NCBI GenBank assembly: GCA_963682025.1
Contig: OY821518.1
Coordinates: forward strand, 130,864,729-130,928,728
Origin: Cordilura impudica
Lineage: Eukaryota > Arthropoda > Insecta > Diptera > Scathophagidae
Reading direction: 5' to 3'
DNA: 64,000 nt
Part shown: in pieces, positions 12,990 through 25,424 of the stretch
How the letters are laid out: every line of letters starts with the position of its first letter
Numbering within the stretch: the stretch's first letter is position 1
Translations under genes and position numbers: made by a program
The notes under the pieces: model-generated
What the model saw: the letters and a program-made list of their open reading frames with translations, nothing else
Databases searched by the model: none
Told to the model about the DNA's origin: nothing

Positions 12990-13867
12990 AAATTTGTTTT
13001 TTAAATTATTGGTGAACTTTTACTCCCTTTATTTACTGCCTTTATATTAACTGGTAGTGTCTGCTTGTCGACAAAATTTTGGATCGATTTTTAGCCCCTT
13101 TCCCGTGAGCCAATCGATCTGAAATTTTGTATGCAGGCTCGTGGCAATGACAGAAATGATCTAACAAATTTTTTTAGTGATGCCAAAACAATGGAAACTT
13201 TTAAAATTTTCTACCAGAGTTCACAAAAAAATGTACAAAGGGTTTGTTTTTATTATATTATTACCACAACGACCACAAAAACAACAAGTCCAGCTATGAC
13301 AACAATGCAACATTTAGAATAACAACAGGAACAATATGGAAACATCATGTTTTTCATTTTTTTTTTTAATTTTTCATAGATTTACCTGGACCTGTTCCAC
13401 CGATTTTAATGATTTTTGAAGTAGAAATCTTCCCATGAATTTGGTGAATCATTCTCACTAAAAATTATCACCCTAGCTATCCTATTGAGGGCGTGATCGT
13501 GACAAGAACAACATAGAAAATTATATTTTTTCAAGACTTTTTTTAGTTCTTCATTCAAATCTCGGGGCCTAACCGACCGATTTGGACGATTTTAAATAGC
13601 AAACTTTTCAGGATGTTAATGAATCATTTTTTATGCCAACGAGCATCCTAGCTGCCCGATTGATGCCGTCATCGTGATTTCCACAGACGGACAGACGGAC
13701 AGACGGACAGACGGACAGACGGACAGACGGACATCGCTATATCAACTCCGGTTGTTATAACGATCACAAATATATATATTTTATGGGGTCCAAATTTTTT
13801 TTTCTAATTATTACAAACGGAATGACAAACTTATATATACCCTCTGCACACTGGAGTGGAGGGTATA
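12990..13867 (+). mobile_element. Mini-me-like repeat family F2, copy B
   Basis: Second F2 copy, collinear with 9006-9792. It ends with ACCCTCTGCACACTGGAGTG and GGAGGGTATA directly at the resumption of LINE coding. The GACGGACA microsatellite is expanded here to six units (13684-13733) versus one or two in copy A. Confidence 0.7.
13684..13733. repeat. GACGGACA microsatellite
   Basis: Perfect 8-mer CAGACGGA repeated about six times inside F2 copy B, ending in GACATCGC. It is an expansion of the GTCY block that every F1/F2 repeat in the window carries. Confidence 0.9.
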
Positions 13868-15095
13868 AATTACAAAGTTACTTTAATATTATCGAAAAGT
13901 ATGCTTTTGATTGGCAAATGAAGATAAATACAAATAAATGCGAAACCATACTATTCCGTCCTCCTGTAGGAAGGTGTAACAATAATATAAGACAGAACTG
14001 GAAATCTTTCGGTATAAAAGCCAGTAATAATATAAATATCCCTAATAAGCAGACAGTTAAATATCTAGGAATTCACTTGGACAAGTTTCTATACTTTAAT
14101 GAACATATTAATTTACAAATAACAAAAGCAAGAAAAGCGTTCTTTATGTACAAAAATCTATTCTTTTCCAAGCACATTAAACCTGAGATCAAGCTTCTTT
14201 TATATCAATCCTTAATTCGTCCTATTTTAACTTATGGTTGCCAAATTTGGTTTAACGTTTCACCGTCATATATGGAAAAACTACGGAAATTTGAAAGAAA
14301 ATGCCTTAGAGCCTGCACTGCGCTATGCAGATCACCAATTAGTAATTTTACGAAATATATAAGCAATCAAAAACTTTATAATGCATCCAAAATTAGCTGA
14401 ATTGATAATTTCATCATACACATAATTAGAAATCACATTAGAAAAAGCTGCGAGTGCTATGAAAACAATTTAATAATGGCACCCTATTATGTCAATGATG
14501 ATTATATAACTGCAACGTTACGAAATGGCTACATACCACCTGAGGCCTTCGTATATCTGGATAGAAAAGGTTTTATACAAAACGAAACTGGCGTCCCTAT
14601 ACTTTTTCATATTTATAGAAGGGCCAATATAAAAGCTGTCACTAACAATCAACTTACAGTTGAAAACAAAAGATTTGATACCAGCATTTTTCGTGGCGAT
14701 AAGAATATCCTACCAAACTTAAATGTTAGTAAATACTGGTGGCTAAATTAAGTACCGGAATTTCTTCTTCTTTTTTTTTTTGTTTTTAATTCTTGACTAT
14801 TTCTTTTATCGTATTTGCTACAAAAGTGAGGTTTTTGAAAAATATTCTTTACAGCGAAATTATCATTAATACAGACAGATAATACTATATATATAATTTG
14901 TATAAAAATCATAATTAGTTTTAAAAATTGTATATAATGTATATATCTTTTATACCTTTATGAAATATACTAGAGAGCTCGATTATGGGACAGTGTATAA
15001 TAATAAGTTATATAAACTCTTGTTTTGTTTATTTCTAGTTCAACTATAATAAAAATTTTGTTAAAATAAACGTTAAAAAAAACAAAAAAAATTAT
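13868..15095 (+). pseudogene. Non-LTR retrotransposon, RT C-terminal part and 3'UTR
   Basis: Continues the LINE interrupted at 5598. The translation shows the RT thumb region (DWQMKINTNKCETILF), VKYLGIHLD, then SLIRPILTYGCQIW, all standard motifs of Jockey-superclade RTs. An in-frame stop at 14398 and a new frame at 14476-14751 show decay. After the stop the 3'UTR is AT-rich and ends in an A-rich run near 15060-15095, as expected for a LINE tail. Confidence 0.85.
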
Positions 15096-15097
15096 CA

Positions 15098-15525
15098 TAT
15101 AAATCTTAGTCAAATTGGCTTTGTATGTGTTTATTACATCCATTAATCAGTAGTCCGAAAATGATCCCTATGGGACAACTCTTAGTCATAGGCCCCATAT
15201 AGAGCTGCTTCCCGATCTTCACCTAAATCTATCAAAAAACAAAAATATTGCACTGATTCTTCTCAAATTTTGTTTGTATATATTTTTGCAAAATACAAGA
15301 GACTTTACCAAACATGGTCAGGATCGGTCCATTTTTGGGCCTAGTCTCAATATAGATATATCATCCGATATGAACTTTTTCATATCTGCAGCCAAAAAAT
15401 TAATAGAAACCCCACTCAAATTTGATTTATGCTTATTTTCTATATCCAGTTAGTTGGGCCTGAGAGATAATGTCTCTAAACGCATGGTATAGGATGTCGT
15501 ATAGTCGGTCTAGACTATATTTATT
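15098..15525 (+). mobile_element. F1 repeat, truncated copy lacking the GTCC half
   Basis: Matches the second half of full-length F1 copies (TTAGTCAAATTGGCTTTG, GGTCAGGATCGGTCCATTTT, CATATCTGCAGCC) and ends near AGTCGGTCTAGAC, the partial palindrome of the family terminus. Confidence 0.75.
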
Positions 15526-15721
15526 TATTATTATTTTTTTTTGGAGCAGAAAAAAGGTACTTTTTATTTTTTTCGAAATGTTTTTATTTTGTTTCTTTTT
15601 TTAATCGAGCAGAAAATAACTGCAAAAAGTAAAAAAAAATGTGAGAAAAACCAATTGAAAAATTTGTTAACTCACTTGTTTGGGAAGATTTCACATTTTA
15701 TTGCTTATGTTTGATTTTTGT

Positions 15722-16670
15722 ATACAGAGATTAACAATACAATGGAAACTGTCAATACAAAAAATTGGATCATAAAATTAAAAACTCTTTTACTAATTTA
15801 AAAATTGCATGTTTTAATTTTTTTTAAGAAAAAATATTTACCTAAAATAAGTTGAAAGTATTCATTTGTATGTTGTTGACTAAATATTGAAAAGCTTTAC
15901 CCCCTATCTCACATCACACTGCAAGTTCGAAAAACTCAATACACTCACATTTTTTTTACTAACCCAGCCATCTCACATCACACTGCAAGTTCGAACAACT
16001 CAATACACTCACATTTTTTTACTAATACACACACATTTTCCGCAGTGGTCACACTAATGGCACCAAATTTTTCGTGCGAGTAGTGGTTGCCACTAACGAT
16101 GATTAATGTTACCTTTTTATAAATTTAATGCAATTTTACTGGATTCTGCAAAATTGTAATTAGAGTTTTAACTTGTTACATCCATTATTATGATTTATTT
16201 CTTTAAATGCGCCTATAAAAACGCAAGTTTGTTAATTATAGAGCATAAATGTTATTAAATATTATTAAAATAAAACTAATAATAATAAATGCAAATATTT
16301 TCCCTCAAACATGTGCCTATATAATAAACTCGGTAACTCTATTTAAAAAAAAAATAAGAGAGAGAAGTAAACAAATTTTTTCAAGTTTACGCTTCGACAT
16401 TTTAAAAATGAGATTGCAGTCAGATGTGTGAGCACAAAAGTTAATGGCGGTGGATTCGACTAATTCGAACAATTTTTCGTTGATAATACGTACACAACGA
16501 TTTCACAATTTAAGTGTGATGTGAGATAGCAGGGTTACTATGCAATTATTGAAAACTGTGCCTCTATTTTTGGTTTCAATATTTTGTTGGGTATCCATTA
16601 TTTTTTAGTGCTGCTTCAAACACCGAGACATGGTGACAATTAAATTGTTGATGATATCTAGTTCGATATC
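15722..16670 (-). pseudogene. Tc1-like transposon, C-terminal end and terminal repeat
   Basis: Read on the minus strand, the region 16670-16576 gives TMSRCLKQ, then after a frameshift NNGYPTKY and stop, the usual C-terminus of Tc1-family transposases. The outer end at 15722 (TATACAGAGATTAACAATAC) matches, inverted, the Tc1 end at about 44930-44952. MITE A copy 2 is inserted between coding and terminus. The coding scrap is repeated at about 19320-19414 by the tandem duplication. Confidence 0.65.
15900..16535. mobile_element. MITE family A, copy 2 with a doubled left terminus
   Basis: The reverse complement of 7257-7827 is recognisable along its length (CCGCAGTGGTCACACTAATG, CTTCGACATTTTAAAAATGA). 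The left terminal 63 bp occur twice in tandem: TATCTCACATCACACTGCAA at 15904 and CATCTCACATCACACTGCAA at 15969. The right end reads AGTGTGATGTGAGATAG. Confidence 0.75.
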
Positions 16671-19600
16671 CAAATGCACAAAAATTTTTTACTCTTTCAG
16701 AACCGTTAATTAAATTCATTAATAATTTAAATCTGACATCTCTTAATTCTAACACCGCATTTAAAACATCAAAGCATTATATTTTCGACGAAAGCTTGAC
16801 CGAACAATTTTTCGTTCTACACTTATTTAGAGAAGAGAAGTAGTAAGAATTAGGATTGGGGACAAATCACCGCATTCGATATCGAGTAAAATCAATCGAA
16901 ATTCCATATTTTGGTTTATGGTTTGAAGAAGACTGACAAACGCTCGACCACGATTCGCTTTTCTTCTTAACCATTTAACATTTTATTTTGGGAAATAAAA
17001 AAATGATTTCGATCGAAAAATTTCGATAACGAATGCGGTGATTTGGCCCCTGGGCTCTTTATAATGAGATGCGAAAAACTGTATTAGTGTCTAACTGTAA
17101 TGGGTAAGGAATTTAATATATGTGTATGTATGTACATATATTAGGGTGACAGCCATTTTTTTTTGGAATTTCAAGACGTGCGGGTCGGATCTGGATCTAA
17201 AACTTTAGTGCGCAAAATTTGAGCCAAATCGGACAATTCTTTCTGGACGCGCATTGAGTTCAAAATTCAAATATGCATTCATATATAAAAAATTATCAAA
17301 AAAAAATAATTTTTCACAAAAATTTTGATATTAATAATTGCGTTTTAATTAAATTAATTAACAAACCTTAATCTAGAGTAAATTATCTTTCTAAAAACAA
17401 CAAAATCTATTATCGGTTGAAAAATAGCCAAGTGTATATCAAGTTCACCAGGCAATAATTGCACCGCAGACCACTTGATTAAGAAAATCGAGCTCACATT
17501 GAAACAATTTACAACAACAATATTTTTTCATTCTCCTGATCCCAAAATGATCTTATTTTGCATCTCGTCTATTGTTATGCCGTTCTAAATTAATGTCAAA
17601 ACGGTACGTATTTTTTAACACTATTACAAAATCTCGAATATTACTTTTTAAAAAATGTTGTTCAAGCAATTTTCCGAAATCAACGATTGGACTTAAAGGT
17701 TTTATTAACAAAATATATATGATTAAAAATGAAAAAAAAATATTGTATCCTGTTTTTTTTACTTTTGACTTTTTTAACTTTTAAGCTACATCCTTTTGGC
17801 GTTTTCATATGTATTTGAAATATCAATTGTCAAAATATTATACTACTTGATATAAGTTCTCAATTTTGTAAATTAAGGTTAAATTAAAACACTAAAAACT
17901 GTCCCTCTTTAAGGTCAAAGGTCAAATTTAAGGAGATTTACATTTTTTTTAAACAAAATATCGAAATAATATATATTTGTAGAAGGATTTGGATAAAACT
18001 TGTTGATAATATTTTAATAATTCTAAAAATAATATTCTGCATTTATTTTCTGAAATTAACCCGTGGGGTACTCTTTATGTCAAAATTACTATATAAAATA
18101 TATGTAGGGATATGCAGGGATTGTGACAAACCTTGTTCTCGTTTTTTTTTTAATTTTTTTAAATTGTAGGCAACAGTATTCGAAAAATGCAAATTTACAA
18201 TCTCTACAAAAAGTTACGATTTATAAGATTATTTATTTTTTTTAAATTAATTAATTTCTGAAATAAAAAAGTTTTAAAAATTTTCATATACAATTCGCGT
18301 GTCCCAAAATGTGTCCTAGTTTTAAATTTTTTAAAGAATTATTATATTCATATAAAGGTATATCGAGGGCTTATATTCAGTTTTGATATCAAACTGTTCT
18401 CTGATATAACTTTTAAATTTAATATTAATTTTGATATCATACATGATAGTACGACTATTTATTAATAGATATTGTAGCAAATCGATCGTCTAATACTTTC
18501 AGATCTTATTAATAAATTGGTTTTACATGCTCTCGTTATAATAATTATTGATGCATATAGCACTTTTTGAATATAATCCTTCGGTATACAAATTTGTTTA
18601 TACTAATTTGTTTATTTTGAAGGCATCAGAATCGAATGTTAAAAACAAAAAATTTAAAATCTATTTTAACAAGGAAGTTTTTATTGACTCAAACAAAAAT
18701 ACTTTTAACGTTGTATGTACATATTTATATAAGTTTTTAGGTGACAAATGCAATTCAAATTCTCGAAATATATAAACAATTGTCAATTTTAATTTTAATA
18801 AAAAATACACATTTTTGAAATACATTTGGGCAAACATAGCAAATATAAAAATTTGAAAAAACATTTAAGACATTTTTAAATGCATTTACCTAAATTAAAA
18901 TGAAAAAAAACTTTTCTGAAATGTTTATAAACAATGCTTGATATACTTAAAATTAAGAGTAGCTAAGTTACAAATGTAAATATTTTAATAGTTTTAGTAC
19001 TTTGACAAGCAAATTAATTTGTTACTGTCAGTAGTAAAAGGTGACAAGCAATCGCCAGTGTCGAGATACATAAGTATATTATTTAAATTATGGCAACACT
19101 CTAAATTAGAAGATTTTTTACATCTTCCGTGTTCGAAAGAAACTAGCTAAAGGTGCTATTACATGATATGTTTTTTCCACATGTACTGTCAAATTTTCCC
19201 ACAACAATTCGAACAATTTTTCGTTGATAATACGTACACAACGATTTCACAATTTAAGTGTGATGTGAGATAGCAGGGTTACTATGCAATTATTGAAAAC
19301 TGTGCCTCTATTTTTGGTTTCAATATTTTGTTGGGTATCCATTATTTTTTAGTGCTGCTTCAAACACCGAGACATGGTGACAATTAAATTGTTGATGATA
19401 TCTAGTTCGATATCCAAATGCACAAAAATTTTTTACTCTTTCAGAACCGTTAATTAAATTCATTAATAATTTAAATCTGACATCTCTTAATTCTAACACC
19501 GCATTTAAAACATCAAAGCATTATATTTTCGACGAAAGCTTGACCGAACAATTTTTCGTTCTACACTTATTTAGAGAAGAGAAGTAGTAAGAATTAGGAT

Positions 19601-21949
19601 TGGGGACAAATCACCGCATTCGATATCGAGTAAAATCAATCGAAATTCCATATTTTGGTTTATGGTTTGAAGAAGACTGACAAACGCTCGACCACGATTC
19701 GCTTTTCTTCTTAACCATTTAACATTTTATTTTGGGAAATAAAAAAATGATTTCGATCGAAAAATTTCGATAACGAATGCGGTGATTTGGCCCCTGGGCT
19801 CTTTATAATGAGATGCGAAAAACTGTATTAGTGTCTAACTGTAATGGGTAAGGAATTTAATATATGTGTATGTATGTACATATATTAGGGTGACAGCCAT
19901 TTTTTTTTGGAATTTCAAGACGTGCGGGTCGGATCTGGATCTAAAACTTTAGTGCGCAAAATTTGAGCCAAATCGGACAATTCTTTCTGGACGCGCATTG
20001 AGTTCAAAATTCAAATATGCATTCATATATAAAAAATTATCAAAAAAAAATAATTTTTCACAAAAATTTTGATATTAATAATTGCGTTTTAATTAAATTA
20101 ATTAACAAACCTTAATCTAGAGTAAATTATCTTTCTAAAAACAACAAAATCTATTATCGGTTGAAAAATAGCCAAGTGTATATCAAGTTCACCAGGCAAT
20201 AATTGCACCGCAGACCACTTGATTAAGAAAATCGAGCTCACATTGAAACAATTTACAACAACAATATTTTTTCATTCTCCTGATCCCAAAATGATCTTAT
20301 TTTGCATCTCGTCTATTGTTATGCCGTTCTAAATTAATGTCAAAACGGTACGTATTTTTTAACACTATTACAAAATCTCGAATATTACTTTTTAAAAAAT
20401 GTTGTTCAAGCAATTTTCCGAAATCAACGATTGGACTTAAAGGTTTTATTAACAAAATATATATGATTAAAAATGAAAAAAAAATATTGTATCCTGTTTT
20501 TTTTACTTTTGACTTTTTTAACTTTTAAGCTACATCCTTTTGGCGTTTTCATATGTATTTGAAATATCAATTGTCAAAATATTATACTACTTGATATAAG
20601 TTCTCAATTTTGTAAATTAAGGTTAAATTAAAACACTAAAAACTGTCCCTCTTTAAGGTCAAAGGTCAAATTTAAGGAGATTTACATTTTTTTTAAACAA
20701 AATATCGAAATAATATATATTTGTAGAAGGATTTGGATAAAACTTGTTGATAATATTTTAATAATTCTAAAAATAATATTCTGCATTTATTTTCTGAAAT
20801 TAACCCGTGGGGTACTCTTTATGTCAAAATTACTATATAAAATATATGTAGGGATATGCAGGGATTGTGACAAACCTTGTTCTCGTTTTTTTTTTAATTT
20901 TTTTAAATTGTAGGCAACAGTATTCGAAAAATGCAAATTTACAATCTCTACAAAAAGTTACGATTTATAAGATTATTTATTTTTTTTAAATTAATTAATT
21001 TCTGAAATAAAAAAGTTTTAAAAATTTTCATATACAATTCGCGTGTCCCAAAATGTGTCCTAGTTTTAAATTTTTTAAAGAATTATTATATTCATATAAA
21101 GGTATATCGAGGGCTTATATTCAGTTTTGATATCAAACTGTTCTCTGATATAACTTTTAAATTTAATATTAATTTTGATATCATACATGATAGTACGACT
21201 ATTTATTAATAGATATTGTAGCAAATCGATCGTCTAATACTTTCAGATCTTATTAATAAATTGGTTTTACATGCTCTCGTTATAATAATTATTGATGCAT
21301 ATAGCACTTTTTGAATATAATCCTTCGGTATACAAATTTGTTTATACTAATTTGTTTATTTTGAAGGCATCAGAATCGAATGTTAAAAACAAAAAATTTA
21401 AAATCTATTTTAACAAGGAAGTTTTTATTGACTCAAACAAAAATACTTTTAACGTTGTATGTACATATTTATATAAGTTTTTAGGTGACAAATGCAATTC
21501 AAATTCTCGAAATATATAAACAATTGTCAATTTTAATTTTAATAAAAAATACACATTTTTGAAATACATTTGGGCAAACATAGCAAATATAAAAATTTGA
21601 AAAAACATTTAAGACATTTTTAAATGCATTTACCTAAATTAAAATGAAAAAAAACTTTTCTGAAATGTTTATAAACAATGCTTGATATACTTAAAATTAA
21701 GAGTAGCTAAGTTACAAATGTAAATATTTTAATAGTTTTAGTACTTTGACAAGCAAATTAATTTGTTACTGTCAGTAGTAAAAGGTGACAAGCAATCGCC
21801 AGTGTCGAGATACATAAGTATATTATTTAAATTATGGCAACACTCTAAATTAGAAGATTTTTTACATCTTCCGTGTTCGAAAGAAACTAGCTAAAGGTGC
21901 TATTACATGATATGTTTTTTCCACATGTACTGTCAAATTTTCCCACAAC
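16462..21949. repeat. Tandem duplication, two 2744-bp units
   Basis: Unit 1 is 16462-19205 and unit 2 is 19206-21949. Every landmark compared sits exactly 2744 bp apart: the open frames at 17572/20316 and 18548/21292 have identical translations, and long stretches checked by eye are identical. The junction reads CCCACAAC followed by AATTCGAAC, with only AA as shared sequence. Unit 1 starts inside MITE A copy 2 and the unit end falls inside MITE B copy 1, so only scraps of each were duplicated. The content is AT-rich; apart from one small MITE per unit and Tc1 scraps, no gene is recognised. The 60-75 codon open frames look like chance. Confidence 0.95.
16858..17050. mobile_element. Small MITE with GGGG-CAAATCACCGCATTCG termini
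   Basis: GGGGACAAATCACCGCATTC at 16858 and its near inverse CGAATGCGGTGATTTGGCCC ending at 17050 give TIRs of about 28 bp around 193 bp of non-coding DNA. An identical copy is at 19602-19794 because of the tandem duplication. Confidence 0.75.
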
Positions 21950-22386
21950 AAAAGTTGTACACATCGTGTGATACATATGAAACATTGTTTATGTACAATA
22001 CATGAGGAAAGTCACAATTACATTTTTCAATTAGAACAGGTTCTATTTTTGCATGACAACCATATGAAAATACAACACTGCTTGTGGCGAAAGAAGAACA
22101 GAGTAAATTTTAAAGATTAATATTGAAAGAAAAATAAATTGTGTAGTATTAATTAACAATTAAAAAATATATAACTTTTTTTTTAACAATAAATTTTTTT
22201 AAATTCACAAATTAAATCAGCTGTTGTTTACATTTAGAGGTTATGTCATACGGAAGTACATATGCACGTGTGATAGCAAAAATTATGAATCGTATGTAAA
22301 AGACAATTTTGACAGACATGAGGAATTTCATATGGATAAAAAAAGTGACAGTACATATGTAAAAATCATTTCGTGTAATAGCACCT
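21895..22386. mobile_element. MITE family B, copy 1
   Basis: AGGTGCTATTACATGATATG at 21895 and TGTAATAGCACCT at the right end form short TIRs. The interior matches 28120-28617 in reverse orientation (GTTGTTTACATTTAGAGGTT, GCTTGTGGCGAAAGAAGAA). The first 55 bp also occur at 19151-19205, where the tandem duplication cut the element. Confidence 0.7.
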
Positions 22387-23370
22387 GAAATAGTCTTTAT
22401 CAAATTATTTTTCTATATTTTTTCGACACCTGTCATTAAATCGTTCAAAACGTTTGCGATCGAATAAATATTATTTTTTGTTTCTTGTAACACTGGTATT
22501 AATGTTCTTTGTGTATAAATTATAAATTATATATAAAAAAAATTGTAGTTATGTTCTTTATTACCTTTTTGGCCCAGTACAACAAGTTAACATATTTGCT
22601 TTTTAAATGTGACTTAAAATTTTTGAAAACAATTAATTAACAAGTTTAATAACATATGGATTTAAACCACAATATAAGTTTATTTCTAGGTATTAGTTAA
22701 AATTGATAACATAAAATTTTAAAAGTTGTTATAGCTACAGTCATAAATTCACTACAGCTGTATAAGCAAATATTCTATGATGACCTAATAATTACACTAG
22801 GCAACAAAAAAAAAATAATGTTTGCACTTCACTTTACGTGCAACTATTCTTTTATGCATTATGACCTTCTAAACTTTTTGATTTTTATTGCGATTTGTAC
22901 GATTTGGATTTGTACGACTGTTTTTTTTTTGTTTTGCTTTCTTTGCGAAAGTAGTTTGACTATTGCTCAAATCCGATATGATGTTAATTATATGGGGACA
23001 TAGTTCGACCAAGAACATATTTAGTGAGTTAAATTATGTGTCATATTTTTAAGACATTAGATAGATTTAAGACAATATCGTGCGACTGTTATCATTAAAA
23101 TTGAACCTAAAATAAACAGTTATTTTTGGAATGATAATTTATGGATATAATAAACAAAGTATAGATAATAATCTATCTTGGGACAATCTCTAGTCAGTCT
23201 TATATGAGACATTTGTATGTGGGTTATGTCTGATTATAAATCGATTTTCACAAATTTTAAGATTGACCGTTCTACGGCTAACAAAATATGATAAACTAAA
23301 TTCCATCAAAATTTATTTCTCTTTACCTACTCGATGCGAAGAAAAAAAGTTGAATTTGGGTACTTTTACA
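22387..23370. other. AT-rich non-coding stretch
   Basis: No gene, transposon terminus or repeat was recognised. The short open frame at 22818-23003 has a low-complexity Phe/Cys/Ile-rich translation. Confidence 0.4.
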
Positions 23371-23776
23371 TCTATATATTAATAGGCAAAGAGGATTTCT
23401 TGTGACATATTCTACACCTTCAATTACCAACCGATTTTGACAAAAAAAATCTACCATTTGAAAGGTTTTTCATTGCAGATGACCATGATATTTACCGATG
23501 TGCATCATTTGTCACATTTTTTTCAAATAAAATAACTGTATGAGTGTTTATTAAGTTTGTGTTGAATTGTGAATTGGCTAAAATTGATTAGCATACCTTT
23601 AGGGTCTTATAAAATTGTTTATTAACAACCCATTTAAAATTCACATTAAAATGAATTTTATTTAAATTTTCATAAATTTTTTATACACATATATAGATTA
23701 AAAAAAACATTGAAAGAAAAAAATTGAATGAAAAAATATAATTTGCACTCGAATTTCGTGGACTGGGCTCTGCTAG
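23371..23776 (+). mobile_element. Non-autonomous Helitron family H1, copy 1
   Basis: Begins TCTATATATTAATAGGCAAA directly after A and ends TGGGCTCTGCTAG directly before T. Near the 3' end, CTCGAATTTCGTG is the family's hairpin (an exact CTCGAA-TTCGAG in other copies). This TC...hairpin...CTAG layout with A/T insertion is the Helitron signature. Internal landmarks GATTTCTTGTGAC and TTTTGACA are shared with the other H1 copies. No coding capacity. Confidence 0.85.
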
Positions 23777-25059
23777 TAATTCTTAATAACTTCGATAGGT
23801 ATCTTTTCTATAATACCTTGTTTTCTTTGCAGTGAAAATAAATAATAAAATAAATAATAAAAAAATAATGCGCTTTCCTCGATTTTGAATTTGGGAAGAA
23901 AAATAGTATTTTTTCATATTTCTGCCCATTTCACTTAAAGAAATAAATAATAAATTATCGCACTTAAAGTCCATAATAGTTGTTGTTCAGTGTTATTATT
24001 TATATTAAACTAGCAAGTGTTACCGGACTGTTGAATTACTACAGTTGTCAAATGTTGTGAGGTCACCATAGTTCACAGTTTATATGAAGCACATCAGATG
24101 TTTAAAATAACCGTTACCATTTGAAATGTTTAAATAAATTAAACCTTAAGTTATGATACCACTAAAAGAATTTACCATTTCAAATTATGTCTTAATAAAT
24201 TATATTTTAAGTTATGATAAAACTTAAAGAATTTACCACTCTCCTATTTATAAATCTGTTTCAAATTTAGTTATATAGAAATAGTTTTTAGAAATAGTTG
24301 TGCATACATACAAGTAGCTTAGCAAATATAAAGAACTTCTAAAAAAGATTTTTGTCTGAAATGAATCTTATTGAATGATTTTTGCTGAAAAAAATGTTAA
24401 CCAAAGAAACAGTTTAATATTGGAAATATTTTTTTCTTCAATTATAAAAAGTTCCGAGCGCGCAGAAGTTTGCTAAACTACGTCATTCCAAAATGAAATT
24501 GAGAAAACACAATTTTAATTAAAATTAAGGAATGAATATTAAGAAAACTCAAACCAATGAAATCAGAAATAAAAACTGCTGACAAGATCAGAACACTGAT
24601 TTTTAATCAAATTTGAAAACTAATGATTAATGATGATACATATTAAGTCCAACCAGTTTCAAACTTAGAGTTACTGTTTTCTTTGCGTTGCGTTTTTTTT
24701 TTTTTTGTATAAAGTGCATCGCGAAAAAAAAACTTATTATATAGTCGTTACGTTTCCTCTTTTAACGTTACCACATTTTTATTAAAATACGATAGTTTTA
24801 CAAATAAAAAACATATGGTTTTGATATCCATTGTGAATTTTCCAAAAAGAAGAAGAATAAGGAGGAAAAATGTATTATTATTTTTTTTAATATGTTACAA
24901 ATGTATATAAAGTTTTATTTTTTTAATGTCAAAACCTAAAATAAACGTAGACAAAAAATGACAATATTGCATTATATATGCATATATGTATATTTTTCCC
25001 AAGCAGAAAAACGAAACGCGGAAAGATGCATTGTGCTTACACTCGTATTTTAGTAAGTA
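23777..25059. other. AT-rich non-coding stretch with a short imperfect tandem repeat
   Basis: A unit of about 60 bp (TTACCATTTGAAATG ... AAGTTATGATACCAC) is repeated with divergence at 24113-24170 and 24171-24235. Nothing else is recognised; the open frame at 23783-23974 is low-complexity. Confidence 0.4.
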
Positions 25060-25421
25060 TCTATAATATTAATAGGCAAGGCGATTTCTTGTGACCGATA
25101 TAAAAATAGTAGTTAATAACCCATTTTGACAAAACATACGCCATTTAAAAGGTATTTCTTTTTAGCTGTGTTCCACATTTACAGATTTGCACCGTCTGGC
25201 AGATTTTTTGGAGTAATGCTTATTAAAAGTTCCTATTAACACATACATACATACATACATACTGTGTGTGTGTTTATTATAAATATCAAAAGTTCTGTAT
25301 TTAATTTTGAATTGGCTAAAACTTATTAGCATGCCTTTAGGCTCCTTTTAAATTATTTATTATATAAAAAATAAAGTTTCTTAGAATTTGCACTCGAATT
25401 TCTAGGGCTGGGCTCTGCTAG
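25060..25421 (+). mobile_element. Non-autonomous Helitron family H1, copy 2
   Basis: TCTATAATATTAATAGGCAA after A at 25059; ends GGGCTCTGCTAG before T at 25422. It contains GATTTCTTGTGACCG and an internal CATACATACATACATAC microsatellite at about 25243-25262. Non-coding. Confidence 0.88.
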
Positions 25422-25424
25422 TAA

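Larger units (their letters stand above)
5599..13867. mobile_element. Compound insertion block splitting the LINE
   Basis: The LINE reading frame stops at 5598 (Asn-Lys-Ile-Asn-Lys) and resumes at 13868 (Leu-Gln-Ser-Tyr), so everything between arrived later. The left edge is a family F2 terminus (AACAAGTAAGAGTG, then TTCGGC...GCCGAA and ACCCTCCACC) and the right edge is the F2 opposite terminus (GGAGTGGAGGGTATA). Between lie MITEs, a second F2 right end at 9792 and a 2.7-kb TIR element. The stretch 5680-7256 is AT-rich, with nothing recognised. Confidence 0.75.

Noticed and set aside
17572..21608. Pairs of identical 60-75 codon open frames (17572/20316, 18548/21292, 18661/21405) as genes
   Set aside because: They are identical only because the 2744-bp unit is duplicated. 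Translations are low-complexity Lys/Asn/Phe-rich with no domain.
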